64,000 nucleotides of DNA from Calothrix sp. HK-06 (GTDB lineage: Bacteria > Cyanobacteriota > Cyanobacteriia > Cyanobacteriales > Nostocaceae), in contig NZ_MRCD01000030.1 of assembly GCF_001904745.1 (NCBI RefSeq), positions 1-64,000 on the forward strand, read 5' to 3'. The position numbers and the translations under genes were made by a program. Under the pieces are notes generated by a model. It was not told the DNA's origin. It made no database searches and saw only the letters and a program-made list of their open reading frames with translations. Of the stretch, positions 51,103-59,915 are shown in pieces. Position 1 is the first letter of the stretch, and every line of letters starts with the position of its first letter.

Positions 51103-52512
51103 ATGTCTAAACCAATGGAAGTTCGCAACCCCCGCACGGGTGAATATGATTACGTAATTATACCGCCGCAGCAAGATGTTTTAGCACAGGAGTGTAATCG
51201 CTTGCGGAGCAGTCAAAGTCTTTGGCTGCAACTTGGTGTTGAAAAGCGGTTAGAAGCGTTACAGCAATGGAAGCAAGAGATATTGACGTTGCGTGATAAG
51301 CTTGTTTCCGCTTTGGTTGAAGATACGGGAAGATTGTCAATTTCTCAACTAGAAGTAGATTCTTTTCTCAGTAGTCTTGATAGATGGTGTCAATTAGCAC
51401 CTAAGATATTGCAAGAAACTCTCAAAGATACGTCGATTCCCTTTATTCAATTGCAACAAACAACAGTACCCTATCAACTGGTCGGGGTAATTAGTCCTTG
51501 GAATTTTCCTCTGTTACTATCCACTATTGATGCAATTCCTGCTTTATTGGCTGGTTGTGCTGTAATTATTAAACCAAGCGAAATTGCACCTCGTTTTATT
51601 AAACCTTTAATGACGGCAGTTAATAATGTTCCGATATTAAAAGATATATTAACTTTTGTTGAGGGAGATGGTGTAACAGGGACTTTCTTAGTTGAAAATG
51701 TAGACTTGATATGTTTTACTGGTAGCGTAGAAACTGGCAAAAAAGTGGCTCAAGCTGCTGCAATATCTTTTATTCCAGCTTTTTTAGAATTAGGAGGAAA
51801 AGACCCAGCAATAGTATTAGCTTCGGCAAATCTAGATTTAGCAACTTCTGGTATTTTATGGGGTTCGGTGGTTAATACTGGACAGTCTTGTCTTTCGATA
51901 GAAAGGATTTATGTTGCAGAATCTATTTTTGAGCAGTTCGTTGAACAATTAGTACAGAAAGCCCAAAGCCTACAATTAGCTTATCCTGATTTAGAAAGCG
52001 GGGAAATTGGCCCAATTATTGCCTCTAGACAAGCGGGAATTATTCAAAAACATTTGCAAGATGCTGTGGAAAAAGGCGCCGTTGTTCATTGCGGTGGAGA
52101 GGTGGAAAAATTAGGGGGTGGTTGGTGGTCTCGTCCTACGGTTCTCACGGAAGTTAATCATACTATGAAGGTAATGACAGAGGAGACATTTGGACCAATT
52201 ATGCCAATAATGCCGTTTTCTTCCGTAGAGTCAGCAATTTCTTTAGCAAATGATACTATTTATGGGCTGAGTGCTGCGGTTTTTGCGGGAACGGAAGCAG
52301 AAGCAATAGAAATTGGAAGGCATATAGATGCAGGCGCCATTAGTATTAATGATGCTGGACTGACAGCTATGATGCATGAAGGTGAAAAAAATGCTTTTAA
52401 ACTCTCTGGTTTAGGTGGCTCGCGTATGGGTCCATCATCTCTTACTAGATTTTTACGCAAAAAAGCATTTTTGGTTAAGAAAAAATCTATTCATGACCCT
52501 TGGTGGTTTTAG
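51103..52512 (+). CDS. NAD(P)-dependent aldehyde dehydrogenase
   Basis: 469 residues. The family blocks are complete: VGVISPWNFPLLLS, FTGSVETGKKVAQAA, the general base Glu229 in FLELGGKDPAIVLA, and the nucleophile Cys263 in NTGQSCLSIER; METHFGP-like MTEETFGPIMPIMPF follows. It oxidises an aldehyde to the acid, or reverses it, with NAD(P). Gene order (nitrilase-like, ALDH, DUF3598, hydrolase, MDR, SnoaL) suggests a pathway in which it handles a carbonyl intermediate. Confidence 0.9.
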   Translation: MSKPMEVRNPRTGEYDYVIIPPQQDVLAQECNRLRSSQSLWLQLGVEKRLEALQQWKQEILTLRDKLVSALVEDTGRLSISQLEVDSFLSSLDRWCQLAPKILQETLKDTSIPFIQLQQTTVPYQLVGVISPWNFPLLLSTIDAIPALLAGCAVIIKPSEIAPRFIKPLMTAVNNVPILKDILTFVEGDGVTGTFLVENVDLICFTGSVETGKKVAQAAAISFIPAFLELGGKDPAIVLASANLDLATSGILWGSVVNTGQSCLSIERIYVAESIFEQFVEQLVQKAQSLQLAYPDLESGEIGPIIASRQAGIIQKHLQDAVEKGAVVHCGGEVEKLGGGWWSRPTVLTEVNHTMKVMTEETFGPIMPIMPFSSVESAISLANDTIYGLSAAVFAGTEAEAIEIGRHIDAGAISINDAGLTAMMHEGEKNAFKLSGLGGSRMGPSSLTRFLRKKAFLVKKKSIHDPWWF

Positions 52513-52529
52513 GAGAAGTGAGGCTTAAT

Positions 52530-52976
52530 ATGTCTAATATTAGAGAAGGAATGCCTGTATTAGTGCGTCATGAAGGAGACTGGGTTGGTACGTATACTTT
52601 GGTTGATTTGGAAGGAAATATTCTAGATAAACATGAATCTCACCTTACCTGCCAATTTCCAGTTGACGCTGCTTATTCCTATTACCAAACTAATCGCTAC
52701 ACTTGGTCGAATGGTAAGCGAGAGGAGTATCAGTTTCCCGGAATATATCAAGATAAAAAGCTTTTATTTGATACCGAACGACTTTTAGGACAAGCATGGG
52801 AGGTAGATGATTCTACAATCATTTTGCACTTCTCTTATAAGCAGGCGCCGGAAATGTATTTATATGAAATGATTCAAATTAGCGCTTGTAGTAATTACCG
52901 CGCGCGTACTTGGCAGTGGTTCAAAAACAATAAAATATTTCAACGTACTTTAGTTACAGAAGAAAGAGTCAAATAG
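52530..52976 (+). CDS. DUF3598-family protein
   Basis: About 148 residues from MSNIREGMPVLVRHEGDWVG, chosen because the frame upstream overlaps the end of the ALDH gene. WVGTYTLVDLEGNILDKHES with ESHLTCQFP and YQTNRYTWSNGKREEYQFPG are typical of the DUF3598 lipocalin-like family, which is restricted largely to cyanobacteria and algae. It probably binds a small hydrophobic ligand; it ends in RARTWQWFKNNKIFQRTLV. Third gene of the operon. Confidence 0.75.
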   Translation: MSNIREGMPVLVRHEGDWVGTYTLVDLEGNILDKHESHLTCQFPVDAAYSYYQTNRYTWSNGKREEYQFPGIYQDKKLLFDTERLLGQAWEVDDSTIILHFSYKQAPEMYLYEMIQISACSNYRARTWQWFKNNKIFQRTLVTEERVK

Positions 52977-52992
52977 AATAAGGGAGAATTCT

Positions 52993-53817
52993 ATGAGTAA
53001 CCGAGTTAAGCGCGCTTTTTTAGATACGCAAGATGGGCAAATACTTTACCGCATTGCTGGTGAGGGACAAGCATTAGTTCTACTGCATATGAGTCCTCGT
53101 AGCAGCGATGAATTTAGAGAATTAATACCTATATTTGCACAAAAATATCGTGTAATTGCGATGGATTTAATGGGTTTTGGTGATTCTGACAAACCACCAA
53201 GAATATATTCTATTGCTGACTACGCTAAAACTGTAATTGCTCTGTTAGATGAGTTAGAAATTGAAAAAGCTAATATTTTAGGGAATCATACAGGCGCCTA
53301 TATAGCAGCAGAAGTTGCGGCTGAATATCCTCAGCGAGTCGAAAAAATAATATTATCCAATATCGAGAAATTTAGCGAACAGCAAACAGAGACTTTATTA
53401 AATAGATATTTTGAAATTTATCAAATTAAATCAGATAACTCTCAATTGATAGAAAGATTATCAGTTCGTAGCAATTACACAGAGTCTGCGGAGTTAAATT
53501 TCCGTGCTTTTTTGGACGAGTTGAAATGTTATGGCTATCCTCCTTATGCTCCTTTAGCTGTCAAAGACTACTGTAGCAACATTGAGGAAAGATTAACTTT
53601 AATTAAGTGCCCAACTTTAATATTATCGGGAACTGAAGACATCAAAACACTTGAAAAAATGGGTTTATCTCAAGCAAAAAACAGGACTCACATTACTAAG
53701 ATAATTTCCCAAGCAAAATTTTTAGAAATAGAAGGTGGAACATTCTTAATGATGAATCAAAAAATTGAAGAAATATCCAATTTAGTAATGATATTTCTAG
53801 ATGAGACAGATAATTAA
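52993..53817 (+). CDS. alpha/beta-fold hydrolase with His at the nucleophile elbow
   Basis: 274 residues. VLLHMSPRSSDEFRELIPIF is the oxyanion region and VIAMDLMGFGDSDKPPRIYS the family loop. The elbow reads LGNHTGAYIAAEVA, that is G-N-H-T-G, so the nucleophile position is His instead of Ser/Asp/Cys, a variant seen in some GxHTGA-type members. An Asp lies in LILSGTEDIKT. The classical His partner near the C-terminus is not clear (FLEIEGGTFLMMNQ). A non-hydrolytic role (lyase, isomerase) is possible. Its stop shares one base with the next start. Confidence 0.78.
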   Translation: MSNRVKRAFLDTQDGQILYRIAGEGQALVLLHMSPRSSDEFRELIPIFAQKYRVIAMDLMGFGDSDKPPRIYSIADYAKTVIALLDELEIEKANILGNHTGAYIAAEVAAEYPQRVEKIILSNIEKFSEQQTETLLNRYFEIYQIKSDNSQLIERLSVRSNYTESAELNFRAFLDELKCYGYPPYAPLAVKDYCSNIEERLTLIKCPTLILSGTEDIKTLEKMGLSQAKNRTHITKIISQAKFLEIEGGTFLMMNQKIEEISNLVMIFLDETDN

Positions 53818-54857
53818 TGCAACGTATTTTACTACATACACCATCACTAATGACTGCAAAAACTTATAAAAAACTAATAGCAAAAAAACATGCTGCCAAT
53901 TTTAAATCAGCTATCGAATTTATCGATATTCCAATCCCCGAACCCACACCCAATGAAGTGTTAATTCGTAATAAATTTGCAGGTGTGAACGCTGGGTTTG
54001 ATACTTTAGTTTGTCGAGGTGATATTAGTTACATTAAGCTAACGCCTCCTTTTGATTTAGGTGTAGAAGCTGTAGGGGAAGTTATTGCTGTTGGCAGTGA
54101 TGTTAAACATTTACTACCAGGTGATAATGTCGTTACTATTCACCGAAGTGGTGGGTATAGAGAATACCAGTGTGTTGATGCGAATATTACTTTTAAAGTA
54201 CCAGAAGCAATACCAGAGGCACTAACTTTAATGCCAACTGGTGTTTCAGCATTAGTAGCTTTGGAACAAACGGGGGAGATGAAAAGTAATGAGGTAGTAT
54301 TAGTAACTGCGGCTGCGGGGGGAACGGGACACATTGCAGTACAATTAGCGAAATTGGCTGGTAATCGTGTTATCGGTACATGTAGTTCCGAAGCAAAAGC
54401 GCAATTACTCAAAGAATTAGGATGCGAGCGCACGATTAACTATCGTAGCGAAGACTTAAACCAAGTTCTCAAAAAAGAATATCCTAATGGCATTAATTTA
54501 ATTTTTGATAGTGTAGGTAAAGCTATTTTTGATACCTGTGTGGAGAATTTGGCGTTTAAAGGAAGATTAGTTATAGTTGGTTTTATTTCTGAATACGGCA
54601 ATAAGTTCGAGGAAGTAACGCAACCGCGAATTTATCATCAACTATTTTGGAAAGCTGCTTCAGTCAGAGGATTTCTCATGCCATTATATCAAGACTATGC
54701 TACGGAAGCACGGGAACGGTTATTAAATTTATTTTATGATAAAAAGCTAAAAGTAGTAGTTGACCCAACCCAATTTAAAGGTCTTGAATCTATTCCCAAT
54801 GCTGTTGAATATATGCTAAGTGGTCACAATTGTGGTAAGGTTGTTGTCAGATATTAA
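53817..54857 (+). CDS. MDR-family zinc-independent oxidoreductase (quinone reductase-like)
   Basis: 346 residues of medium-chain dehydrogenase/reductase: NKFAGVNAGFDTLVCRGDIS, PFDLGVEAVGEVIAVGSDVK, the nucleotide-binding AAAGGTGHIAVQLAKLAGNR, ELGCERTINYRSED and FDSVGKAIFDTCVENLAFKG. No Cys/His zinc ligands are seen, so it resembles NADPH quinone or enoyl reductases. It shares the TAATG overlap with the hydrolase, so the two are made together. Confidence 0.88.
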   Translation: MQRILLHTPSLMTAKTYKKLIAKKHAANFKSAIEFIDIPIPEPTPNEVLIRNKFAGVNAGFDTLVCRGDISYIKLTPPFDLGVEAVGEVIAVGSDVKHLLPGDNVVTIHRSGGYREYQCVDANITFKVPEAIPEALTLMPTGVSALVALEQTGEMKSNEVVLVTAAAGGTGHIAVQLAKLAGNRVIGTCSSEAKAQLLKELGCERTINYRSEDLNQVLKKEYPNGINLIFDSVGKAIFDTCVENLAFKGRLVIVGFISEYGNKFEEVTQPRIYHQLFWKAASVRGFLMPLYQDYATEARERLLNLFYDKKLKVVVDPTQFKGLESIPNAVEYMLSGHNCGKVVVRY

Positions 54858-54885
54858 TAAGTTTATTTGTGATTAGGTTACAATC

Positions 54886-55284
54886 ATGACGGAAACTTCA
54901 GATAATACATTAAAAGTTGGCCAACAAGGTTTTGACAAATTAATGCATGGTTTGGGAACTGGTGATTGGAACCCTCTTTTAGATATGCTTAGTGATGACT
55001 TTACTTTCTGGTTCCCTATCGGTCCATATCAAGGTTTAAATACTGGCAAAGAAAGAGCGAAACAATTTTTTGAATATGTAAATGAAGTTTTTGGCTCAAG
55101 TATCACCTTAACTTCCTTAGAAAGAGTTACCAGTAGCGAAACAACTGTTGTTTTTGAATTTAGAGACGAAGGAATAATGCGGGGACAACCTTACAAAAAC
55201 CGTATTGCCGTTTCTTTTGATGTCAGTGGCGATAAAATTTGCGGTTATCGTGAATATTTAGGTAGCGATGGAAAATCTCATTAG
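54886..55284 (+). CDS. SnoaL-like (NTF2-fold) protein
   Basis: 132 residues: LKVGQQGFDKLMHGLGTGDW, LLDMLSDDFTFWFPIGPYQG, GKERAKQFFEYVNEVFG, RVTSSETTVVFEFRDEGIMR, NRIAVSFDVSGDKICGYREY. This is the cone-shaped SnoaL/ketosteroid-isomerase fold, often an isomerase, cyclase or binding protein in small-molecule pathways. It ends the six-gene operon. Confidence 0.85.
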   Translation: MTETSDNTLKVGQQGFDKLMHGLGTGDWNPLLDMLSDDFTFWFPIGPYQGLNTGKERAKQFFEYVNEVFGSSITLTSLERVTSSETTVVFEFRDEGIMRGQPYKNRIAVSFDVSGDKICGYREYLGSDGKSH

Positions 55285-55349
55285 AGGAATTTAAATTTAT
55301 ATAATTACCCTTGCCTTAATGCTGAAATTACCTGCTCTGTAACATCTCT

Positions 55350-55623
55350 TCAACCTTTAAAGTTATCAAACAAACATTGAATAGTGTAAATAATCCCCCA
55401 AGGTATTCCCCACCATCCCAGGAATAATGAAATTAGTAAAAACAGAATGCTCTTACCAAAGGCGCCTTCACCTGCTTTAATAAAGTAAATATCAGAACTC
55501 CGTTTGAATGACATTATCACTACTGAAAAGCAGTAAGGAAATACTACAAAGAAAGGCGCCTTTCGATAGCTCGTTGTTCACAGCTTCTACAGTTATGTTA
55601 TCGATGCTTATTATTTTTGACAT
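55350..55623 (-). pseudogene. small membrane protein gene with a one-base frameshift
   Basis: An ATG at 55621-55623 starts SKIISIDNITVEAVNNELSK. One base change in GCCTTTCTTTGTAG shifts the frame; the continuing frame reads FVVFPYCFSVVIMSFKRSSD, IYFIKAGEGAFGKSILFLLI, SLFLGWWGIPWGIIYTIQCL. Cyanobacterial homologues are one protein with GWWGIPWG near the end. The second half alone (54 residues from MSFKRSSD) could still be translated. A sequencing error is an alternative. Confidence 0.65.
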
Positions 55624-55685
55624 ATTAAATTTTGTTTGAGTATAAATAGTAACTAAAAAAATGAAATGATTTGAATTTTAGGTAA

Positions 55686-55806
55686 ATATTGGCAACGGAT
55701 AATAAACGGATGTAACGGATGAGTAATTGTTTACAAAAAAATTAAAAACTCAACTCTATACTTATTATATAAAATCAATCATCTGTTACATCCGTTACAT
55801 CCGTTG
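55686..55806. repeat. MITE-like inverted repeat of AACGGAT/ATCCGTT units
   Basis: Left arm TTGGCAACGGATAATAAACG plus GATGTAACGGATGAG; right arm ATCTGTTACATCCGTTACAT plus CCGTTGCC. They bracket 65 AT-rich bases. The right arm lies inside the end of the GNAT gene and supplies its last codons. Confidence 0.75.
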
Positions 55807-56293
55807 CCAGTGATTTCTCTAATAAAGCACATGGTATTTTTACATTAGAGCGCAAGCAATGTGATGAGTATTTAATAAATTTATAACCATTCGCTTTGTA
55901 AAAAGGAATGGCAGTTATAGAAGCTGATATTTCTAGCTTTTTGAAGTTATGAGCTAACGCTTCGTTTTCTGCTGTTTTAAGTAACTGTTTCCCTACTCCT
56001 TGACGTGTATAGTTAGGATGAACGTAAACAGCACTAATATCTCCATTTATATCAAAAGCTGAAAAACCCGTTATTGTGCCATTTTCATCTTCTGCAACAA
56101 ATTGTACTTCATCCTTGGCGCCATTTATTATATATTGACGAAGTGTTTCGGGGTCTAAATGACCTACCCAAGCTTCTATTTGCTCTTTTGTATAGTCCTC
56201 TGCACAAAGTTGACGCACTGACTGAACGTGAATATAATGCATTTGTTCTGCATCTTCGGGTCGAGCTAAACGAACTGAAATTTTAACAACCAT
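55775..56293 (-). CDS. GNAT acetyltransferase with a repeat-encoded tail
   Basis: 172 residues. The GNAT fold is clear: VRLARPEDAEQMHYIHVQSV, GTITGFSAFDINGDISAVYV, HPNYTRQGVGKQLLKTAENE (acetyl-CoA loop QGVGKQL), FYKANGYKFI. The final residues SLATDVTDVTDD are encoded by the ACATCCGTT repeat; homologues would be expected to end nearer CALLEKSL. The gene overlaps recQ (TAATG), so it is translated after it. Substrate unknown. Confidence 0.85.
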   Translation of the reverse strand: MVVKISVRLARPEDAEQMHYIHVQSVRQLCAEDYTKEQIEAWVGHLDPETLRQYIINGAKDEVQFVAEDENGTITGFSAFDINGDISAVYVHPNYTRQGVGKQLLKTAENEALAHNFKKLEISASITAIPFYKANGYKFIKYSSHCLRSNVKIPCALLEKSLATDVTDVTDD

Positions 56294-58452
56294 TATTTTT
56301 TAGATTTCTTTTTCCATTTACTTTTAACTAATCTAATTTCTTCAAAGCTGTAATCATTACCAAGGTATTCTTTTATTGGGGTGAGTGAAATGTCACCTAG
56401 GGTATCTAGTACTTTCCAAATTACTTGCTGTTTTTTCGTTGGTACTAATAAATTTATATCTATATCATGATTTTTTTCCATTAAATCAATCAAATGACGC
56501 ATTACTGTCGAAGGTTTTAAATTACGTTTTCTAGCTATTTCATTGACATTTAAACCTTCTTTATGTAATTGCAAGCTCATTATTTCTGTGCCAGTTGCTG
56601 TATTATTTACAATTGGAGTTATTTCTTGTTTTTCTAATGATAAATTGTTCTCTCTACAGTATGCACATATTTCGTTTACGAATTGACTTCCGTATTCTGC
56701 TAATTTATGACTTCCTACTCCTGAAAGTTTGCTAAATGCTTGTTTAGTTTGCGGTCTTGATTGTGCCATTAATTTTAAAGTACTATCGGCAAAGATAACA
56801 TATGGCGCCACTCCTTGAGCATCTGCCAACTTTTTACGTAGCGAACGCAATCTCTGGAATAGTAATTCGGTTTCTACATTATTTCCACTCAGTTCTTGTA
56901 AAGCGACTTTTTGCGCTGCGGGTACTACTATTAATACTGTACGCTGGCGCCGCATTATTTCCCAACTTTGTTCGTTCAGCTTTAATACAGAGTAACCGTC
57001 AGTGGTTTGTTCGAGAAAACCTTGCTGTAATAATGAACGTGCTAAAGTTCGCCATTCGTTTACTGTTTTATCTTTACCTATACCGTATGTCGAAAGTTTA
57101 TCGTGTTCATATAACTTAATCTTCTCGGTTTTGGCGCCGCGTAATATATCTATAACATGCGTCATGCCAAATTTTTCTTTAGAACGCGCGACACACGATA
57201 AAAACTTCATAGCTTCTAACGTCCAGTCCTGAGTTGGTTGAGGGTTGCGACAGTTATCACACCCCCCACAGTTACCAGCAAAACGTTCACCAAAATAACC
57301 TAGTTGAACTGTACGACGACATACGTTAGTCTCAGCATAGTCTATCACTTGCCGCAACTGCTGACGCGCGATTTTTTGTTCTTGTTCATCGGTTTTCTGT
57401 GCAATACTCCATTCAATCGTTTTTATATCACCCACGTTGAAAAATAAAGTACACCTCGATGACTCCCCATCTCTTCCCGCACGTCCAGATTCTTGATAAT
57501 AACTTTCTAAGTTCCGAGGCAGGTTATAATGAACCACTAACCGTACATCCGGTTTATTAATACCCATCCCAAAAGCTATTGTCGCAACTATTACACGCAC
57601 ATCATCACGAATAAAGCGAGTTTGGTTGCTGCTGCGTTCTTCATCAGATAAACCAGCGTGGTAAGCTAAAACAGATATTTTGCTGTGTTGCAGTTGAAAA
57701 GTTAGTTCATCTACTTGCTTGCGAGTTAAACAGTAAATAATTGTCGAACCATCACTTTCACGAATCATTTCTAACAATTCAGCATAAGCGTTTTTGGTTC
57801 TAGTGCGAACTTCATAAAATAAGTTTTCCCGGTTGAAACTGGTAAGATGTATATTCGGGTCTTTCAATCCCAATTGCTCAATAATATCTGAACGCACTCG
57901 TTCGGTAGCTGTCGCAGTAAGTGCAACCATCGGAACATTTGGATATCTTTGACGTAGCGATTTTAATTGACGATATTCTGGACGAAAATCATGTCCCCAT
58001 TCTGATACACAGTGTGCTTCATCAATTGCAAAACTGGAAATTCCAATTTGATGCTGAACTAAATCCAAAAAAGGTAAAAACCTCTCACTCATTAACCGTT
58101 CTGGCGCCACATAAAGCAATCTAATTTTACCATTAAGAATTGCCTGCTCGCGTAACCGAGCTTGATGCGAATTTAAACTACTATTAAGAAATGTTGCGTT
58201 TATACCATTCTTTTGCAGTGCTTCCACTTGGTCTTGCATCAACGCTATCAACGGTGACACCACAACCGTTAACCCAGGTCTAATTAGTGCAGGTAACTGA
58301 AAGCACAGTGATTTTCCTCCACCTGTAGGCATTATTACGAGTAAATCCCGATTTTGCAAGGCGCCTTCGATAATCTGTCGCTGTCCTGGGCGAAAATCGT
58401 CGTAACCGAAGTGATGCTTCAGCGCTTGTTCTAAATTGGGATAAGTTAGCAT
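56293..58452 (-). CDS. recQ: RecQ ATP-dependent DNA helicase
   Basis: 719 residues. Motif 0 and [19 protein letters not shown] and [16 protein letters not shown] (Lys47). Motif II DEAH 144-147 with the aromatic-rich loop [18 protein letters not shown]. Motif [13 protein letters not shown] zinc-binding block (Cys-rich [14 protein letters not shown]), a winged-helix RQC region, and an HRDC domain ([20 protein letters not shown]). A C-terminal HTH-like extension ([20 protein letters not shown]) is typical of longer bacterial RecQ. Unwinds DNA 3' to 5' in recombination repair. Confidence 0.94.
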   Translation of the reverse strand: MLTYPNLEQALKHHFGYDDFRPGQRQIIEGALQNRDLLVIMPTGGGKSLCFQLPALIRPGLTVVVSPLIALMQDQVEALQKNGINATFLNSSLNSHQARLREQAILNGKIRLLYVAPERLMSERFLPFLDLVQHQIGISSFAIDEAHCVSEWGHDFRPEYRQLKSLRQRYPNVPMVALTATATERVRSDIIEQLGLKDPNIHLTSFNRENLFYEVRTRTKNAYAELLEMIRESDGSTIIYCLTRKQVDELTFQLQHSKISVLAYHAGLSDEERSSNQTRFIRDDVRVIVATIAFGMGINKPDVRLVVHYNLPRNLESYYQESGRAGRDGESSRCTLFFNVGDIKTIEWSIAQKTDEQEQKIARQQLRQVIDYAETNVCRRTVQLGYFGERFAGNCGGCDNCRNPQPTQDWTLEAMKFLSCVARSKEKFGMTHVIDILRGAKTEKIKLYEHDKLSTYGIGKDKTVNEWRTLARSLLQQGFLEQTTDGYSVLKLNEQSWEIMRRQRTVLIVVPAAQKVALQELSGNNVETELLFQRLRSLRKKLADAQGVAPYVIFADSTLKLMAQSRPQTKQAFSKLSGVGSHKLAEYGSQFVNEICAYCRENNLSLEKQEITPIVNNTATGTEIMSLQLHKEGLNVNEIARKRNLKPSTVMRHLIDLMEKNHDIDINLLVPTKKQQVIWKVLDTLGDISLTPIKEYLGNDYSFEEIRLVKSKWKKKSKK

Positions 58453-58645
58453 ACTATAAAAATTTAAAAGGACTTAAGGCTTGTCATAACTTATAGAACA
58501 TTAGAATAAGACATTACACAAAGCCTTGTAAATATCTATCATTTTTTAATGAGTGCAGCAATATGTAATGGAAACGTTGAATAGATTTAAAGATATTGCA
58601 AAACCTCTAACCCCATAAATTACCTAAAGCCATTATTACATATAG

Positions 58646-58978
58646 GTGCAGCAGTACTATACTATTTACCAACTAATAACCAAATTTCCATACGATGAAT
58701 TTTCCAAAACTTATCTTAAAGAATTGTTATTACCTTTAGGAGATGTTGAAACAAGTCGTAAAGTACCAGCAGAAATCAGAGAAATAGACGTTTACTTTGC
58801 GCCCTCATCACAATCGCCACAAGGTACAATGCAAATAGGACTATTAGGGCGCCTAACATTACAACCTGCATTGATAGAACCATTTAGAAACGCAGCGACT
58901 CGTTCAAAAATCCGCAGTTGCATGGGTAAACTATTTACCCTTACTGCTACAGTTATCACGCGAAGAGTAGTTAAATAG
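58646..58978 (+). pseudogene. truncated/frameshifted cyanobacterial conserved protein
   Basis: The open part YQLITKFPYDEFSKTYLKEL, VETSRKVPAEIREIDVYFAP, LGLLGRLTLQPALIEPFRNA, IRSCMGKLF matches the opening of a widespread cyanobacterial family of about 250-300 residues. After KLF the frame goes wrong (TLTATVITRRVVK); a frame with LLQLSREE-like residues is available one base away. Only the N-terminal third is left. I cannot assign a function. Confidence 0.6.
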
Positions 58979-59011
58979 ATTTAATTAGTACTGAAAAACT
59001 AGCAAACGATT

Positions 59012-59036
59012 TTTTGTGCGCCATTGGCGCACAAAA
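59012..59036. repeat. palindrome upstream of the Uma2 gene
   Basis: TTTTGTGCGCCA and TGGCGCACAAAA with a one-base offset. It may be a terminator for whatever lies upstream or a dispersed element. Confidence 0.6.
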
Positions 59037-59100
59037 TTATATAAACAGCGTTTTCCAAATTTTCTATATAATCAAAGCGTATGCATTAGGCTACAACATT

Positions 59101-59697
59101 ATGCTAATTACTCAGCAACAATTCTACACTTTTGAGGAGTATCTTAAGTTAGAAGATGCGGCAAACAGTAAAAGCGAATATATATATGGACAAATTATTC
59201 CTATAGCAGGTATTAGTACTAATCATAACGACATTGCTTTGAATTTTGGCGCCGAGTTAAATTTTGCTTTTAAAAGGCAAGACTACAGAGTTTATGTCAA
59301 TGACGTTAAACTGTGGATACCTAAAATGCTGATTAATACGTATCCAGATGTGATGGTTATAGCTGGAGAGCCTGAGTACTATAATCAGCGTAGTGATATT
59401 GTTACCAATCCCCAAATTATCATTGAGGTGCTATCGAAATCAACTCAAGCATACGACAAAGAGGGTAAGTTTGAAGCATACCGTACAATTAAAACGTTTC
59501 AAGAGTATTTATTTATTGACTCTACTCGCATTCATGTTGAGCATTACCATAAAACGGGTAAGAAAAATTGGTCTTTCCGTGAATACGATAAAGATGACGA
59601 AAAGATTACTTTAAATTCGGTGACTTTTCAAATTGCAATACAAGATTTGTACAATACAGTCAAGTTAGATAGTACGAAGACAAATAAGGGGACATGA
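59101..59697 (+). CDS. Uma2-family (PD-(D/E)xK) restriction endonuclease-like protein
   Basis: About 198 residues from MLITQQQFYTFEEYLKLEDA. Uma2 marks: KSEYIYGQIIPIAGISTNHN, VNDVKLWIPKMLINTYPDVM with Asp of PD, then IIIEVLSKSTQAYDKEGKFE (E-x-L with Lys following) and YRTIKTFQEYLFIDSTRIHV. The family is massively expanded in cyanobacteria and of unknown biological role, probably nuclease-derived. The gene's end is followed by GGGACATGATGT, a word shared with the 44-bp palindrome, and by two copies of the GGGCGGG repeat. Confidence 0.88.
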   Translation: MLITQQQFYTFEEYLKLEDAANSKSEYIYGQIIPIAGISTNHNDIALNFGAELNFAFKRQDYRVYVNDVKLWIPKMLINTYPDVMVIAGEPEYYNQRSDIVTNPQIIIEVLSKSTQAYDKEGKFEAYRTIKTFQEYLFIDSTRIHVEHYHKTGKKNWSFREYDKDDEKITLNSVTFQIAIQDLYNTVKLDSTKTNKGT

Positions 59698-59742
59698 TGT
59701 GGTTATTATACAGGCGTAATTTTAAAACGGTGGCAAATACCG

Positions 59743-59799
59743 TAGGGGCAGGTTAACCTGAAATTTCGGACTATATTACAACTCTATAAACCTGCCCCA
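59743..59799. repeat. GGGGCAGGTTAACC / TAAACCTGCCCC repeat, copy 3
   Basis: As the other copies but with GGCAGG/CCTGCC, so both arms changed together and pairing was kept. Confidence 0.75.
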
Positions 59800-59833
59800 A
59801 AACACGCGCATATAATTACAATATCGTATTAAT

Positions 59834-59889
59834 GGGGCGGGTTTAGTTTGATTGTATTGTATGTGTAGGTTATGGGTTAACCCGCCCCT
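59834..59889. repeat. GGGGCGGGTTTA / TAACCCGCCCC repeat, copy 4 (opposite orientation)
   Basis: GGGGCGGGTTTAG at the left and GGGTTAACCCGCCCC at the right; inverted with respect to copy 3, which lies 35 bases away. Confidence 0.75.
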
Positions 59890-59915
59890 ACATTATGCGT
59901 TTGTAATAATACTTA

